64,000 nt of DNA. Origin: Henckelia pumila (Eukaryota > Streptophyta > Magnoliopsida > Lamiales > Gesneriaceae). Below the pieces are notes generated by a model. The model saw nothing but the letters and a program-made list of their open reading frames with translations. It did not search any database and was not told the origin of the DNA. Position 1 is the first letter of the stretch; the number at the start of each line of letters is the position of its first letter. Shown here piece by piece: positions 35,575 to 47,894 of the stretch. The translations under genes and the position numbers were made by a program. The stretch covers positions 2,666,001-2,730,000 of the forward strand of contig NW_027331831.1 of the NCBI RefSeq assembly GCF_033568475.1. Direction: 5' to 3'.

Positions 35575-38144
35575 TTCTTTCTTTGTTTTCCCCACTCCTC
35601 TCCAAGTTTTCCTCAATGGGTTTGCTCAGTTAAGATGTAATCCGCCAAATACTACAAAAACAGAGCGATCTTCCTCGTAATTTTCCAACTGTGGGTCTCC
35701 CCATTTTGTTCTTATATATGAGTTATTGGTCTTGTGGTGTCCACGACTCTGGATCATATTGAAGATGCTATTGCTAGCTACCTCCACGTGCTCAACTACC
35801 ACGGGGTACTGGGTTGTCCACGATTTTCTTTTTCTTTTATAAAGAGACTTTCAAAATTATTATTATTTTAATATTCAAATTTTTATTATGTATTAATCCT
35901 CGTGACAAATGCGTTGATGAGGTTTTAGCCCAACTCCATTCCATGTTCAAATCTTTTATAATTTCGATCAAATACTATAAAAAAATATATAGTTATAAAT
36001 GCAATGCTTGTGCATATAATCCAAACAAAATATTTGCACACAATGATATATATATATAGAGATTGAAAAAAAAAAACGTGAAAAAGGGAAGTAAAAGAGT
36101 TTTGTGAGAGGAGAAACCGCAATTTATTATTATTTGCGCCTTTAAATATGTGAATCTCATAACCATATGTCCATATTTGGTGTTTATGTAAAGTCATATT
36201 GAGAAAAAAACCGTAATTTATTATCTCCGTCTCGATTAAACTTGTTGCATTTTTTGTTTGTCACAAGTCACAACTATATAAGCTTACATTATATTTAATA
36301 ATATTTTTTATATTCTTTTACTAATATATCCATATTAAATACATTTTTAAAATTGTACAATTATTTTTTTAATACATTAAATAAAGATGAAAATGTATTT
36401 AATAATTTTTTTAACTTGTGTAAAAAAACAAGATTATATAATCGATATGGATATGGTAGTACTAAAATAGGCTTTTTTTTAAAAAAATAATAATATAAAA
36501 ATTTAAACAAATTATAAAAACAAAACAAATTTGAGAACTTTATAAAAAATATCACAATCCGGGACATGATGTTCCTGACATGGCAGAGTCTTAATGAATC
36601 TGATAAAGTTTGTCCCGGATTCATTTTTTTTAAAGAAAAAATCCAATTTGATTGAAAAATTGGTCGGATCGAGATCCAGATCAAAAATAAAAAAAAAATA
36701 ATACGGTCAATAACTAATAATTGTATTTTATTTTATTTTTTTTATTAAATGGACATATCTACAATTTATAAATATTTTGATTTTTGAAGTAAAATATATA
36801 AGATGGAATATCTTAAAACAATTTTTTTTTTAAAATAGACACAACTTTTTAAATTTATTTACTTTTCATAATGTTTGTAAATTTAAAAAATAATTGATGA
36901 TGAATTTTTTTTTCATAAAATTGTTAGAAAAATTGATGATCAGTTATTTTTAAAGGGTTACAAACAAACTATTTTAGCTATAAAAAATTACAAATTTGAG
37001 ATATGATAGAGTATTATATTTATTTTTCATCTTTAAGCTAACAATAAAAAAATCGATTAAATATTTTTTAATTAAAAATAAATTAATATTCTATGATCTC
37101 TTAATTTTATAATTTTTTATAACTAAAATAATTTAAATATATATTTAATATGCGTCCAAATCATAAACTTTATCATTCATGATATTAGTTCAAAAATTTT
37201 AATAACATAAAACAAATCTATTATAATATATCAAAATTTAAAAAATTGTGATACTTTTATGAAGTTTTCAAATTTGTTTTGTTTTTATAAAACTTTTTAA
37301 ATTTTATATTATTTAAAAAAATCACTAAAAATACATGAATCTCGATAGCTTTGTTTTTTTAATAATATAAATGCAAAGGTTGGTAGATTTAGCGGCTGAT
37401 AAATTTATGTTCTTATATAATTTTATTTTTCTAAAAATTTATATTCAAGTTGCTTACTCATGCTTCTGTTCATCCAAAATATCACACGTGAATACTGAAT
37501 ACAAATTTTTTTTAAAGCAAATAGATAGTTTTAGAAAGTTGTTTTTTAAAAAAAAAATAAATTTACTAGTACTTAATTTCTTTATTTGTATTTTTTAAAA
37601 TAAATAAATAATCACCATGAAATAATATTAGAAAATGAACATAAAATAAGACAACGCAGCACATTTCACATGCGTGTACCCATTAAAGCTTATTGTTCAA
37701 TTTCCGATCTAGAAAGAGGAGTGGCAGTGGGTAGGTGTCTGCTTGCTTGTTTTGTTTATTCTTTTCTTGATTTTATTAAAATGACTTCTTTTTCATATTT
37801 ATAGCATAGCACTTATACGTGTCGAATGAACAGACCAAGCAAAAGATTATCGTCATTTATGATAATCGTGTTTGAAATATGAATCATCTCTTTACAAAAG
37901 TTACGACTGAAAGTAATTACACTGCCTCTTCTATATAATTATTATATTATATTTTATCAAAATTTTAAAAATGGTAACGTGAGAAGCATCTTATTAATTA
38001 ATATTTGTAGTGAAACAATATCCTTGACATAAAAAAAAATATTTTAATGTATCAGATCAGATAAAAATTCATCTTACAAAATTGATTCATGTGACGATCC
38101 ATGGTCTTTTTGTTAAGGTCCACATTATATAAGCGATATTTGTT
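35575..38144. other. b561 promoter and AT-rich spacer
   Basis: About 150 bases upstream of the b561 start form the probable leader and promoter. Beyond that, to the MITE at 38145, the sequence is very A/T-rich with homopolymer runs. I see no gene and no repeat with clear ends. Confidence 0.4.
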
Positions 38145-38537
38145 GGGACGAAATCCTCTGCTATATTTGGTGCTACAAACTGTGCTACACTTTGCTAAAA
38201 ACAACCCCGTTTCCACAAATTATTAAAAATTAAATTCATTAAACAACATGGATGAACAAAATATAATTAATCATTGATAAAATGTTCGATTCACCTATTT
38301 TTTCAATTAAAATAGGCAATAAATTATGTCCCAAGCACGATAAATGAGTAAAACAATTTATTGATGATCTTTTAATTGAAAAAATAGGTGAATCGAACAT
38401 TTTATCAATGATTAATTATATTTTGTTCATCCATGTTGTTTAATGAATTTAATTTTTAATAATTTTTGCAAACGAAGTTGTTTTTAACAAAGTGTAGCAC
38501 GATTTATAACACCAAATGTAGCAAAAAATTTCGTCTC
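38145..38537. mobile_element. Mutator-like hairpin MITE with perfect inner arms (393 bp)
   Basis: GGGACGAAAT at the left and ATTTCGTCTC at the right are inverted ends, flanked by the exact 9-bp repeat ATATTTGTT (38136-38144 and 38538-38546), the MULE-type duplication. The outer 70 bases of the arms have several mismatches, but 38217-38312 and 38370-38465 (96 bases each) look identical as inverted repeats. A 57-base loop separates them. It is non-coding. Confidence 0.8.
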
Positions 38538-38734
38538 ATATTTGTTATACAAAGTTTAAGAGGGCATAATGTATATGGTAGAGAAACAAAGGCAAATTAA
38601 CTTTAGGGAACCGATCGTGGGCCCGTAGAGGGGCCACAGAAATCGACTCTTGGCATTAATGTGACCAAAATTGAACTCATCGAACATGACACAAAGATAT
38701 AAAACGCTGGGAGGATCAAGATTATGTTTGAAAT

Positions 38735-38902
38735 TCATTGAATTTTGGAACGTACACTGCCCATGTGCTGCATCTAAGGGCCCATATTTTTTGAAATTTG
38801 ATATGATTTCATTTCAAATGAGATCATATCAAATCCCAAAAAACATGAGCCGTTGGATCCCCATTCGGGCACTACCCGAATGGGGTAGCATAGACAAAAC
38901 AG
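38735..38902. mobile_element. Second copy of the 2727-2895 hairpin MITE, rearranged
   Basis: It shares CACTGCCCATGTGCTGCAT, the central palindrome TTGATATGATTTCATTTCAA and the end TAGCATAGACAAAA with the element at 2727-2895, in inverted orientation. The left end is shortened and no target duplication is visible. Confidence 0.6.
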
Positions 38903-39212
38903 TTTAGTACATGCCGCCCGCAGGACACTATCCTGCGGGTGACGTGTAACCCCATGATTAGTCAAAATTAGTGGGTTCCACGTAGGACCCATTGATTTTA
39001 ACCAATCATGAGCCGCCATGCAGGGGCGTATCCAGAAAAAATTTATCTGGTGGACAAAATTTTATTCGCAATCAATCTAACAGTTAAAGCTAGCTAAATA
39101 ATATAGTAATGATTAAATACAAAATTGTATATGTCAAACCTATAATATCTAATATTATCATGTAAATCTATTGTTTTCCAAAAATAAACTCATTGTCTTA
39201 TAAATTAAAAGT

Positions 39213-39384
39213 CACAAAAACTCCTGTAAGATGGTTGGTTAATTTTGTGAGACGAATATTCTATTTGACCTGACACATGAAAAATAATAATTTTTATGTC
39301 AAAAACATTATTTTTCATTGTAAAAAAGGGCAGGTCGATCCGTCACACGGATTTATATCCGTGAAACCGTCTCACAAGATACCT
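39213..39384. repeat. GTGAGAC palindrome repeat, inverted copy
   Basis: This is the reverse of the 19803-19972 copy. It ends CCGTGAAACCGTCTCACAAG and contains the complement of GGTCAATC as GGTCGATCCGTCAC. The left end (CTGTAAGATGGTTGG) is worn. It lies inside the hAT-like element. Confidence 0.6.
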
Positions 39385-39870
39385 ATTACTGTAATAATCA
39401 TATCCAAAAAAATGCATTACTAATTTTATAACTTAATTTATAAATAATTAAATGAATACATATTTAAATAATGATATTTCGAAAGTCAAAATTTTACCGA
39501 TTTATTCAGGAAAATAGACTTGAAAATTGAACTAATCAATTTATTGAAAACAATACACATTCGATTTTGGCTATTCTTTTGAGAATTCCACCTAAATTTT
39601 ATATTAGATAAACATTGGCATACATCTCCAAATTTTTTACAATAAAAAATCCACGATAATATGTAATAGAATAATAACAAAAATGACTGGAACATTAACA
39701 TATTTAGCAATTGGTGAGGATGTGTAATAAATACTATGAGAATGATTCTCATTGCCACAAAATTTGAAATATAAGCTATATATCTATATCCTTTTAAATA
39801 TATGAGTTTATTTGTGATATTACACTAATGTCCCTTGATTTATTTGCTTGTGTATCTATCATTAAATACT

Positions 39871-40281
39871 CATTTAAGATCACTATACGTCTTCTCAATC
39901 TTTGTTTTGCATTTTTCACTAATTTTTCTTCATTTATTTGCATATCTTGGTTTTCCTCAATGATTAATATCTATCATTAAATACTCATTTAAGATGACTA
40001 TACGTATTTTCAATCTTTGTTTTACATTTAAAATATCTTTGAATATTGACTATGGTCTATGGGCATTTGAAAACATCATTTAAGATCACTATACGTCTTT
40101 TCAATCTTTGTTTTGCATTTTACACTAATTTTTCTTGATTTATTTGCATATTTTGGTTTTCCTCAATGATTAATATATATCATTATATTAAATACTTGTT
40201 TAAGATGACTATACGTCTTCTCAATCTTTGTTTTACCTTTAAAATATCTTTGAATATTGACTATGGACATTTGGAAACATC
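39871..40281. repeat. 206-bp tandem duplication with internal sub-repeats
   Basis: Unit 1 is 39871-40076 and unit 2 is 40077-40281. Each unit contains two related halves, ATTTAAGATCACTATACGTC and TTTAAGATGACTATACGT, each followed by TCAATCTTTGTTTT. Differences between the units are few. It is non-coding. Confidence 0.75.
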
Positions 40282-41166
40282 GGGGAAGAGGATAAACCAT
40301 GGGCATGAAACATTCTTCAGGAGTCCACTGCCATTTATTTTCCACATGAATCTGTCTACCTACCTATCATCATAGATACCCGATTAATTTAGTCGACCAT
40401 ATTTTAGAGGGGGCTTCCTTTGCTCTTTGTTTAATGATAATTCGTTTTCAATTTCTGTTTGTTGCTTCACTTTAATTTAGTTTAAATTTTTCTTGTTTTA
40501 TTTGGAGCTTTGTTTTATAATTTTTGATGAGAAAAATACTCGTTTCTTTAATTCAGTAAAGATTGGAGATGGAACAACAGCCAGTGAAGCGCACACTGCA
40601 AGTAGAGGATGAGTGGTCGTGTGGATCTATTAATTATTGCATGCGATTGTGCTCGCATAGATATTTCTAAGAATTCGTTTACATGGTTTTCATTTGATTA
40701 AAAAAAACATTTAGTGAATCGATTCACAATATTTGTGTGAGCACACCAATCAACATGAAAATATTTGATGGGTTGGCGTATCATAATTTGTAATGGTAAA
40801 TAATTTACCATCCTTAATTCATCGATATCTGTCGGTATTCTCTTACCCATGCCGATTGAGTTGCATTTAAAGTCACTCATATGAAGTAATCCCTGGTTAA
40901 TTGAGAGTGCTTGAGCAAAAGAAGTACCGATATATGTGACATTCTCGGAAGCTCTCGTATGTCGAGCTTCTAAGTTGCTATATGATTTGGTTGGTTGGGT
41001 GAACCATGAAAGAGGAACGTTAAGTAAGATCGATCTTAGGTGGAAACACCACCAATAGTAAGATACAAGCTGACACCTCTCATGTCTTTTTGTCGTTTAA
41101 TATGCAGTTCTACTTTGTCATAAATATAAGAACATAAAGTCATGTCTCTTCTAATAATTATAGTTT

Positions 41167-41348
41167 GGGAAATGCTATATGTACATAGAAGGTTATATGT
41201 TGGCTTACACACTTCACATGAAATTACAAAATTATCCCTTTATTTTATTTGAAAAAATTCTTTCCAAAATACATCAAGGATATTTATGTAATGTCAAGTA
41301 TAACATGTAACCAAATGTGTAACCTTCCGTGTACATATAGCATCACTC
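41167..41348. mobile_element. Mutator-like MITE (182 bp)
   Basis: GGGAAATGCTATATGTACA and TGTACATATAGCATCACTC are inverted ends. The exact 9-bp repeat TTATAGTTT flanks them at 41158-41166 and 41349-41357. The inner tracts GAAGGTTA and TAACCTTC continue the palindrome. It is inserted within the hAT-like element, so it is younger than that element. Confidence 0.8.
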
Positions 41349-41487
41349 TTATAGTTTTTGGTGTAATGATAAACATTTGATCCTAATTAATACTAACTAT
41401 GATTTGAAGATATTTGGCTTTTCTGGTGAAAAAGTTAATTAATGTACTTTGATTTTTCTTAATTTGTTATTTTTAATATGTTGAATT

Positions 41488-41491
<4 letters not shown>

Positions 41492-41527
<36 letters not shown>
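41492..41527. repeat. ATT microsatellite
   Basis: An uninterrupted trinucleotide array of about 12 units inside the hAT-like element. Confidence 0.9.
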
Positions 41528-41528
<1 letters not shown>

Positions 41529-42051
41529 CGTGAATATGCAGTAGCACATCAAAATTGGATAGGTCACAAATAATATTTTTTGAACATATTATATTGAAAT
41601 GGAGACATTGCTTTATAAATTTCAAGAAAAAATTAATAACGTTTATGACTTTTTTAAATAAATAAATATTTTAATTATTAATGTTAAGAATAGCCATTAT
41701 CAAAGATAGAAACTTTTCTTCTGGAAATGTTAATTAAATACTATTTTTGGAGCGATCTACATTCATTTTTTAATTTTAGAACTAGAATTTCACTCTCTCT
41801 TAAAAAAAGAAAAGAAAAAGGGGGACTAGAATTTCATTATGGAATAATTTTTAATTTTGATTTTTTGCTTCGCTTGATACTTGATAGCTTGTTTATAAAT
41901 TGCTTTTCTATGCAGTTCTGGAAGAGCTCTGATGAATTATTAACTTGATGAGGTTTTATGCACAAACTACTTGACAAATATATATAGTATAAGAGTTATA
42001 CCAAAAAGTAAGACACAAAAGACCCAAAAAAATAATATTTGATATTTGAAA

Positions 42052-42144
42052 TAAATAATACAGCCTAAAAATCTTATCATAAAAGTCCCAAATTCGAATA
42101 AATAATACATCCTAAAAATCTTATCATAAGAGTCCCAAATCGAA
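42052..42144. repeat. 47-bp tandem duplication
   Basis: Two adjacent units begin AAATAATACAGCCTAAAAAT and AAATAATACATCCTAAAAAT and end TCCCAAATTCGAAT and TCCCAAATCGAAT. Only a few bases differ. Confidence 0.75.
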
Positions 42145-43164
42145 TGATAAAATCTTGAGCACGTGAATTGAACTTGATGAGTCTAATGTACCATCATATT
42201 ATGGAGAACATGATAATTAAAAAGGTCCCTTAGAATGTAGGAGTCGAAATAAACATTCTAATAAGAGCAACACAAATATATTAACCCATTTTACAGGTTT
42301 TTAATTTTTTTATTTTTATTTCTTACTTCTTGAAGTCTATCCATAGACAAAGTAGGAGAAAACTTTGTAACTCTTTATTAAGGGACCAAAACTAATAAAT
42401 TTTCCTTCTTCATAACCCTCGAAGGTTTAGGGAAACTCTAACTCAATTAAGAAACATGCATCTTAATAATTGCAGCGCCCAACCAACTTCATCACTAAAT
42501 TATTTAATTAATTATTAATTATGAGACAAAAGGCTCCAATAATTTCATATTTAAATGATTTGGCTAAAATAAATTTATTTTCTAATATGATTCTTAATTA
42601 TTTCTAGGATAGAGTTTATTCGAATCAAAAGGATTGATATCACGTACAATATATATGATTTGGTTGGTTGGGTGAGCCGTGAAAGAGGAACACCTGATCT
42701 TAATATTTGTGTGTGTGTGTGATTTAGCTTTTAGGTGAGTGAGTGAGTTAGTGCATATCTTATATTTACCATCATTATTCCTTTATCAACCATGAAGACA
42801 AAGATTATAAAATAATACACATGATATAATGAACAACATAAAAATTTATTGTCGTGTTTACTAAAATTATTTTCTTTAAAAAAAATTTTTAATCAAGGAA
42901 ATAAAAAGATTAATTGTATAAGAAGATAGACTCTAGGCATTTTGATAATTAATTTCACTTCTTAATGATGATAATTTTATAAACATGTTTATAATCAATA
43001 TGTTCTTACGTGCGTTTCTTACGTGCAACACACATGCACACCATCAAGTATAAACAAAATATGGGCAAGAGTTTGCCGGGCAAGAGCCCACTCTTGCCCA
43101 TATAAAAGGTCCGCCCCTGCCGCCACGTCACCTGCAGAGCATTACTTTACAAGTAGCATCTACT

Positions 43165-44390
43165 CAACCACTTTGCTCATGTTTGAAATGGTGTAAAAAA
43201 AGTGTTTTCAACTTTTTCTTTAAAAGAACTTGGATCATTGAAGTTATTATAATTTATAAGTTGTTTCGTAAGATGTGGTGATTGATTTGACCTCGAAAAT
43301 TTACTCTTAAATGTTTATAGACTAGAACCACGGAATTTATCTAGAGTCGGGGAGGTTTGGACACAAAAGTTGGCCAAAAAAATAAATCCACAAGCATGTT
43401 AGAGTTTGAATATCTAGACTTTCTTCGCCAAGAGTGACATACCGTATCATATCGAAAAATAAATATCGTATCGAAAATTACATTGTAAGAAAATTTTATA
43501 CCGATATCGTATCGAAATTTTTGGTACATATAACTAGCATACCGATTATACCAAAATTTTACGGTATATCGAGATTTCAATACAATATCGATATATACCG
43601 TTTTATACCGCAAAAAACCTTATATTTTTAAAATTTTATTGCTTAAAAGTATTATATATTTTTTTAAAAAATTATATAATATTTCGATATATGAGCATAT
43701 AACGAAATTTTTAAATTTCATATCGTTAACATATCGTAACATGCTTTACTGAAATATTCGACATATAAAAAATTCAATAAATTCAATATTTTTCAGTTCG
43801 ATAAGCTTAGTAAAAATTCGATATTTTTTTCCGCAAATATCCATTGCTTTTCATATATGACATACTCCTATAAATAGCCTCGTATTATATTAAATTTTTT
43901 ATAAAAAAAATGGTTTTAAATAACTTTAATCATGTTTGAATAAACTTATTCAACGCCTTTGAAAGTAAAATGATGATGATGATGATAATAATAAAAAATA
44001 AATAAACAAATAAAATTTAGATATTGGAGTTTTTAATGCTTTTCATTATTTTGAAAAATATAATAAATGTTTAATTTTTCCTTGTCCGTTTTTACAACTC
44101 TCTCATTCAAATAGGAACCGATTTCAGCATATTCATAAACAACGAATTAAATAAAATCATAACCAAGATAAATCCTACAACGAAGTTCTTGCTATAAAAC
44201 AGACAACTAAAAATGGAACCTCATGAAACTGTGTGCTATATATCTTTTCTTTTCTTTGTTGTTAAACAGCAACTGTGGTATGTATACGTATATCGACTCA
44301 TACTGATACAATAAGAACAGACAAAACTTCAAAGAAAAGAAAGGCAAAGTTTATAATGGTCAATCTTCTCTGTTTTCCCTGAGTCTCGCA
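43165..44390. other. Spacer with a decayed TACCG/TATCG palindrome
   Basis: From 43436 to about 43840 the sequence is built of degenerate ACCGTATC, TATCGAAA and TACCGATAT motifs like the element at 20154, but without intact ends. The right part (44100-44390) probably holds the glycosyltransferase 3' untranslated region. No other gene is apparent. Confidence 0.4.
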
Positions 44391-47300
44391 TCATTGAAAA
44401 TGTTGTTCCCATGATTCTACTAGTTGTATATTCTTCTGTTTTCCCTCAAGAAGAGCATGAAGTGTCGCAGGATCGTGTGGCGGAGGCATGACGCATGGAT
44501 CCCAATAGCTAGGCCCTTTAACCAGAGAATCCGTCATGAATTTCTTCTCCAATCCTTGTGCATGGCAAGCCATTGATTCCGAACACAGCTCGACTGCTTT
44601 CTCGGGGACGGTGGGCTTGTAGGTTAAAAGCTTAGCGTACTCGTTCAAGAGATGAAGCATGTAATCGTACACGTAGTCCATCTTTAGTTCCTCTAGAACG
44701 AATTTGCTTGCAGTCTGGCCGATGGCTTGAGCCTGTTTTCCAGAGTATGAAACATGTGTATGGTCGATAATACGAGGGACGATGCAAGAACTCAATTCTT
44801 TTAGCTCGTAAAGTAACTAAAACACTGCATTTAGATCGTTTGCAATGCTCACACAAAGTTCTCAATCCATGGGTCATTGTAATTACAGAGAGAGAGAGAG
44901 ATGATCATACCTCTTGTTCATGGCTATTTCCATGGTCAACTGCATATTTAATCGATCTGCACTTATCGTCCTCCCTTATCGGCCAGTAATGTTGCAGTGG
45001 CATCAAATATCTAGTGAAAAAATCATAGTAACGAGGCTTTACAAGCAACGTCACAGAATTGCAAGCTAGAATGTATTTCTCGCTCACGGACCATGCTGAC
45101 CCTTCAATGTAAATTTTGTATCTGTGTATATTGCATGATGGGAAAAAAAAACGAATGAAGCTGTTGATATTCTTAAGCAAACAATAAGGAAACAAGTCCA
45201 TGAAATCATATCCCCATATCCATATAAAAATAACCTGCAGTTTTGATACTTGAAAAAAAAACGAACCCTATATAAATAGTTCATCCGTCACACCTGTGAA
45301 TGCATTGGCTCGCCAAGTCGGATTGCTTGTAACCTTGATCTTGTTCTTGTTTCCAATCCTGCAAATTTATTTCGAGTAATTATTGGTTCAGTGTTCTAAC
45401 ATTTCCCTGTCAAATGCCAATCTCTGTGTAGGTTCTATCAAAATTCTTGATTCCTCCCAAGAAAATCACATCAAATTAAGTGAATTGTTAAATCCTATCA
45501 TAGCTCAAAATGAAGCTTCTAATGATTCAAAACAAATATAATTTGACGAACTTGTGCAAATTTCCATACATCAATTCTTATTGAAAGTAAAAGTCCAAGA
45601 GGAAATTAAACTTTACCTGTGCGTATACACGAGCATTCCAATCATGTTCATCAGAAACATTACACTTGAGCAAATCCATCCTGGTGGCAGCAACGACTGG
45701 ATTTCCCTTCCAGTAAGCATGCGGTTCCCTATCCTCCCATCTGGTCCTCATGTTTCCTTCTTTGATATCTTTGGACAAATCATTCCATGGTTTTATATTT
45801 ATCTCCGGCCTAAGCAATCAAATCTAGTCTATAATTCCACCAATGCTTCGGTCACACATTATACTATATAATCAAGATTATATATTATATGTACTCCGAC
45901 GAAACAAAAACTTACCATCCCCAGAACGACCAATCTGGAAACACTAAATCATATGTTGCATCGTCGCCACAGTATCTGAACAATGGTGGTGGAGCTTTAT
46001 ACTGGGGCTCGTGGAAAGTTTCTTTCTTGATGACCGGCCAGTCTACACAATCAAACATCAACTCCAAATCCGGGACTTTTCCAGGGAACTTCCTTAGCAA
46101 TTGCAAGATCCCCCAAAGAGTAAACGTATCTCTACTTTGAAATGATTTTCTATATGTTTCCACATATGCTTTCCCGTTTAATATCACCAATCGGAAATTT
46201 GCTGTTCGACTGGCACTCATCACCATTTCTTTAGTGATTCCTGTCTCCCTCCATGGCAACAAATCATCATGAATCCAACGGAAGTAACCGGGACACGAAG
46301 GTGGTGGGCTTAAGTAAAGGTTGTCGTTTTCTGATGGATTTTTGGAAGGGTAATAATTGGCGGGGCATGTTCCAGGCAAGGCACCAGGTGAACAATTCAG
46401 TGGTATTTCTATGATCTTGGGATGGATTTGAAGTGTTTCGGGAGGATGATGATACATTGTTTTGGTAGTTAATACTGGTTTCTGAGGGTTTTCAGGCATG
46501 ACCTGCAAGAGGAGACATTAAACAAAATTTGAATAGGATTGTTAGTCTTTGTTTGAATGGTAGATTTGTGAAGGAATACAACACAAAGGCATCCACAAGC
46601 ATATGAAGAAATAGTGTTCAAGTTGTCTCTAGACAACTATTTCTTTTGCATTCTCAACAAATGACAGTAGTTTCTAACAAAGGCTATATTTTGATTTTGT
46701 AAATATAAACTTTACCACTTCTTCTACAATGATAACATCATAAAAACACAAAATATTAGTTATTGAATGATATATACAGTCGACCGAGACTGTAATTTGA
46801 CTATATAAAGAATCAAAAATTTATTGAAAAGTAAAAATTTCTCTTATAAAAATAAAGATTTCCAGAACAAATCAAAATAAGAAACATAAATGCTAATGCT
46901 CCCACCAATTTAGAATCCAAAATGGCCACATTACTATAAAGGTTTGTTTACAAACACTAAAAAAATAAGATTCTCGGCTTTTGGCCTAGAAATTGGTTTT
47001 GTGTGCTTCGCTAACTTTTATTTAATTTAACGAAATCCAAAAATTGGTGAAATGTTGATTCTACTTCTAAGAAAAATGATTCTGGCAAAAGTAGTATCAG
47101 AATCACTTATATCAAACACCATGATCATATTCTGATTTTCAACTTTTCATTTTTGTTCCAAATCACTATGACTTCTTATTTTTCCTCACTTCTTCATAAT
47201 TTATAAACTTAATCATTTCTTCAGATACAAAACCTGTTGTAAACACCACTTAATTAATCCCAACTATACCATTACACTAATCAAGATATATTTTAAGCCC

Positions 47301-47894
47301 AAAACATTTGCAAGTAATACCAAAATTAAAGAACTCATATAACAAGTGTGACACAAATTAAATTAAACTCATAGTTGGCTCACATTTATTTATTAATTAA
47401 TTACTTACCGACAGATTGACAGAATATAGTCTTCACTGCGTGCATGCTTGTTAGTGAGCACTTGGCGCACGATAACGCGTATCCAGAATTTTCTCCTCAT
47501 TCTCAAATTTATTAATTAGTCCATTTATTATTATCATTATTTCTTTCAGGAAATCTAATATTCTTATTATTTCTTTAATCAATCATTAAATTTTTTTCCT
47601 TAAACAAGAAAGTACCAGAACTACCAAACGACGCCGTTTACACCAGAAACATCGTCCAGAATCAAGAAACAAATTATAGCCCACTGAACAACAAGGCATA
47701 ATATAGAGAAGATCACCCTCAGAAGATTAATGCTACATAGTAACATAAGATGAAAACGAAAATGGGAGACTCACAGCAAGCGACGGTTCCAGGCGGCGCG
47801 TGCAGAGGAACGCGCCGAAAGACATGAGGCAGACGAAAATGAGGAGGCCTATCAGCGAAGATCTTCCAAGCAACCGGCGGATCATTGCTTCCAT
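44391..47894 (-). CDS. GT90 (CAP10/rumi-like) glycosyltransferase
   Basis: Six exons (47775-47894, 45916-46502, 45617-45809, 45294-45358, 44911-45121, 44391-44732) splice in phase to 505 residues. The product is a predicted type II Golgi membrane enzyme. A short cytosolic start (MEAMIRRLLGRS) precedes a helix at about 13-32, then a stem and the GT90 domain, historically DUF821 and annotated as O-glucosyltransferase rumi homologue. Conserved blocks include CPGYFRWIHDDLLPW, YCGDDATYDLVFPDWSFWGW, AYWKGNP, KYILACNSVTLL and DDKCRSIKYAVDHGN. The C-terminus has LKMDYVYDYMLHLLNEYAK and CVMPPPHDP. Some plant members act on cell-wall xylan or arabinan; the acceptor here is unknown. Intron 1 (1.27 kb) carries a Tourist-like MITE. 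Arabidopsis relatives are At3g48980 and At5g23850. Confidence 0.93.
46940..47250. mobile_element. Tourist-like MITE in glycosyltransferase intron 1
   Basis: It is flanked by TAA at 46937-46939 and 47251-47253. The ends AGGTTTGTTTACAAACAC and TGTTGTAAACACCACT are related to GGGAGTGTTTGCAAT. Interior motifs (TTGATTCTACTTCTAAG, ATCACTTATATCAAACACC) match the 33484 copy with many substitutions, so it is an older insertion. Confidence 0.6.

Larger units (their letters stand above)
39021..43119. mobile_element. 4.1-kb non-coding hAT-like element
   Basis: The ends CAGGGGCGTATCC and GGTCCGCCCCTG are inverted with few mismatches. The flanking 8-bp repeats CCGCCATG (39013-39020) and CCGCCACG (43120-43127) differ at one base. 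CAGGGGCG ends plus an 8-bp duplication indicate hAT. The 4.1-kb interior has no frame over 90 residues and nothing like a hAT transposase. It carries a GTGAGAC repeat (39213-39384), a 206-bp tandem duplication (39871-40281), a Mutator-like MITE (41167-41348), an ATT microsatellite and a 47-bp tandem pair. I read it as a non-autonomous or heavily decayed element that has accumulated insertions. A chance pairing of two separate hAT ends is the alternative. Confidence 0.55.
38903..43164. mobile_element. Hairpin MITE split by a hAT-like insertion
   Basis: The two pieces 38903-39020 and 43128-43164 flank the element at 39021-43119. GCGGGTGACGTG near 38935 pairs with CACGTCACCTGC across 43123-43136, and CCATGATTAGTCAAAATTAGTGGGT-like sequence pairs with its mirror before 39020. 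It is therefore an older palindromic MITE of about 155 bp interrupted at one site. The outer boundaries are approximate. Confidence 0.55.

Noticed and set aside
43341-43631. Tyr/Arg-rich frames of 65 and 90 codons
   Set aside because: They are translations of the TACCG/TATCG palindrome, not genes.
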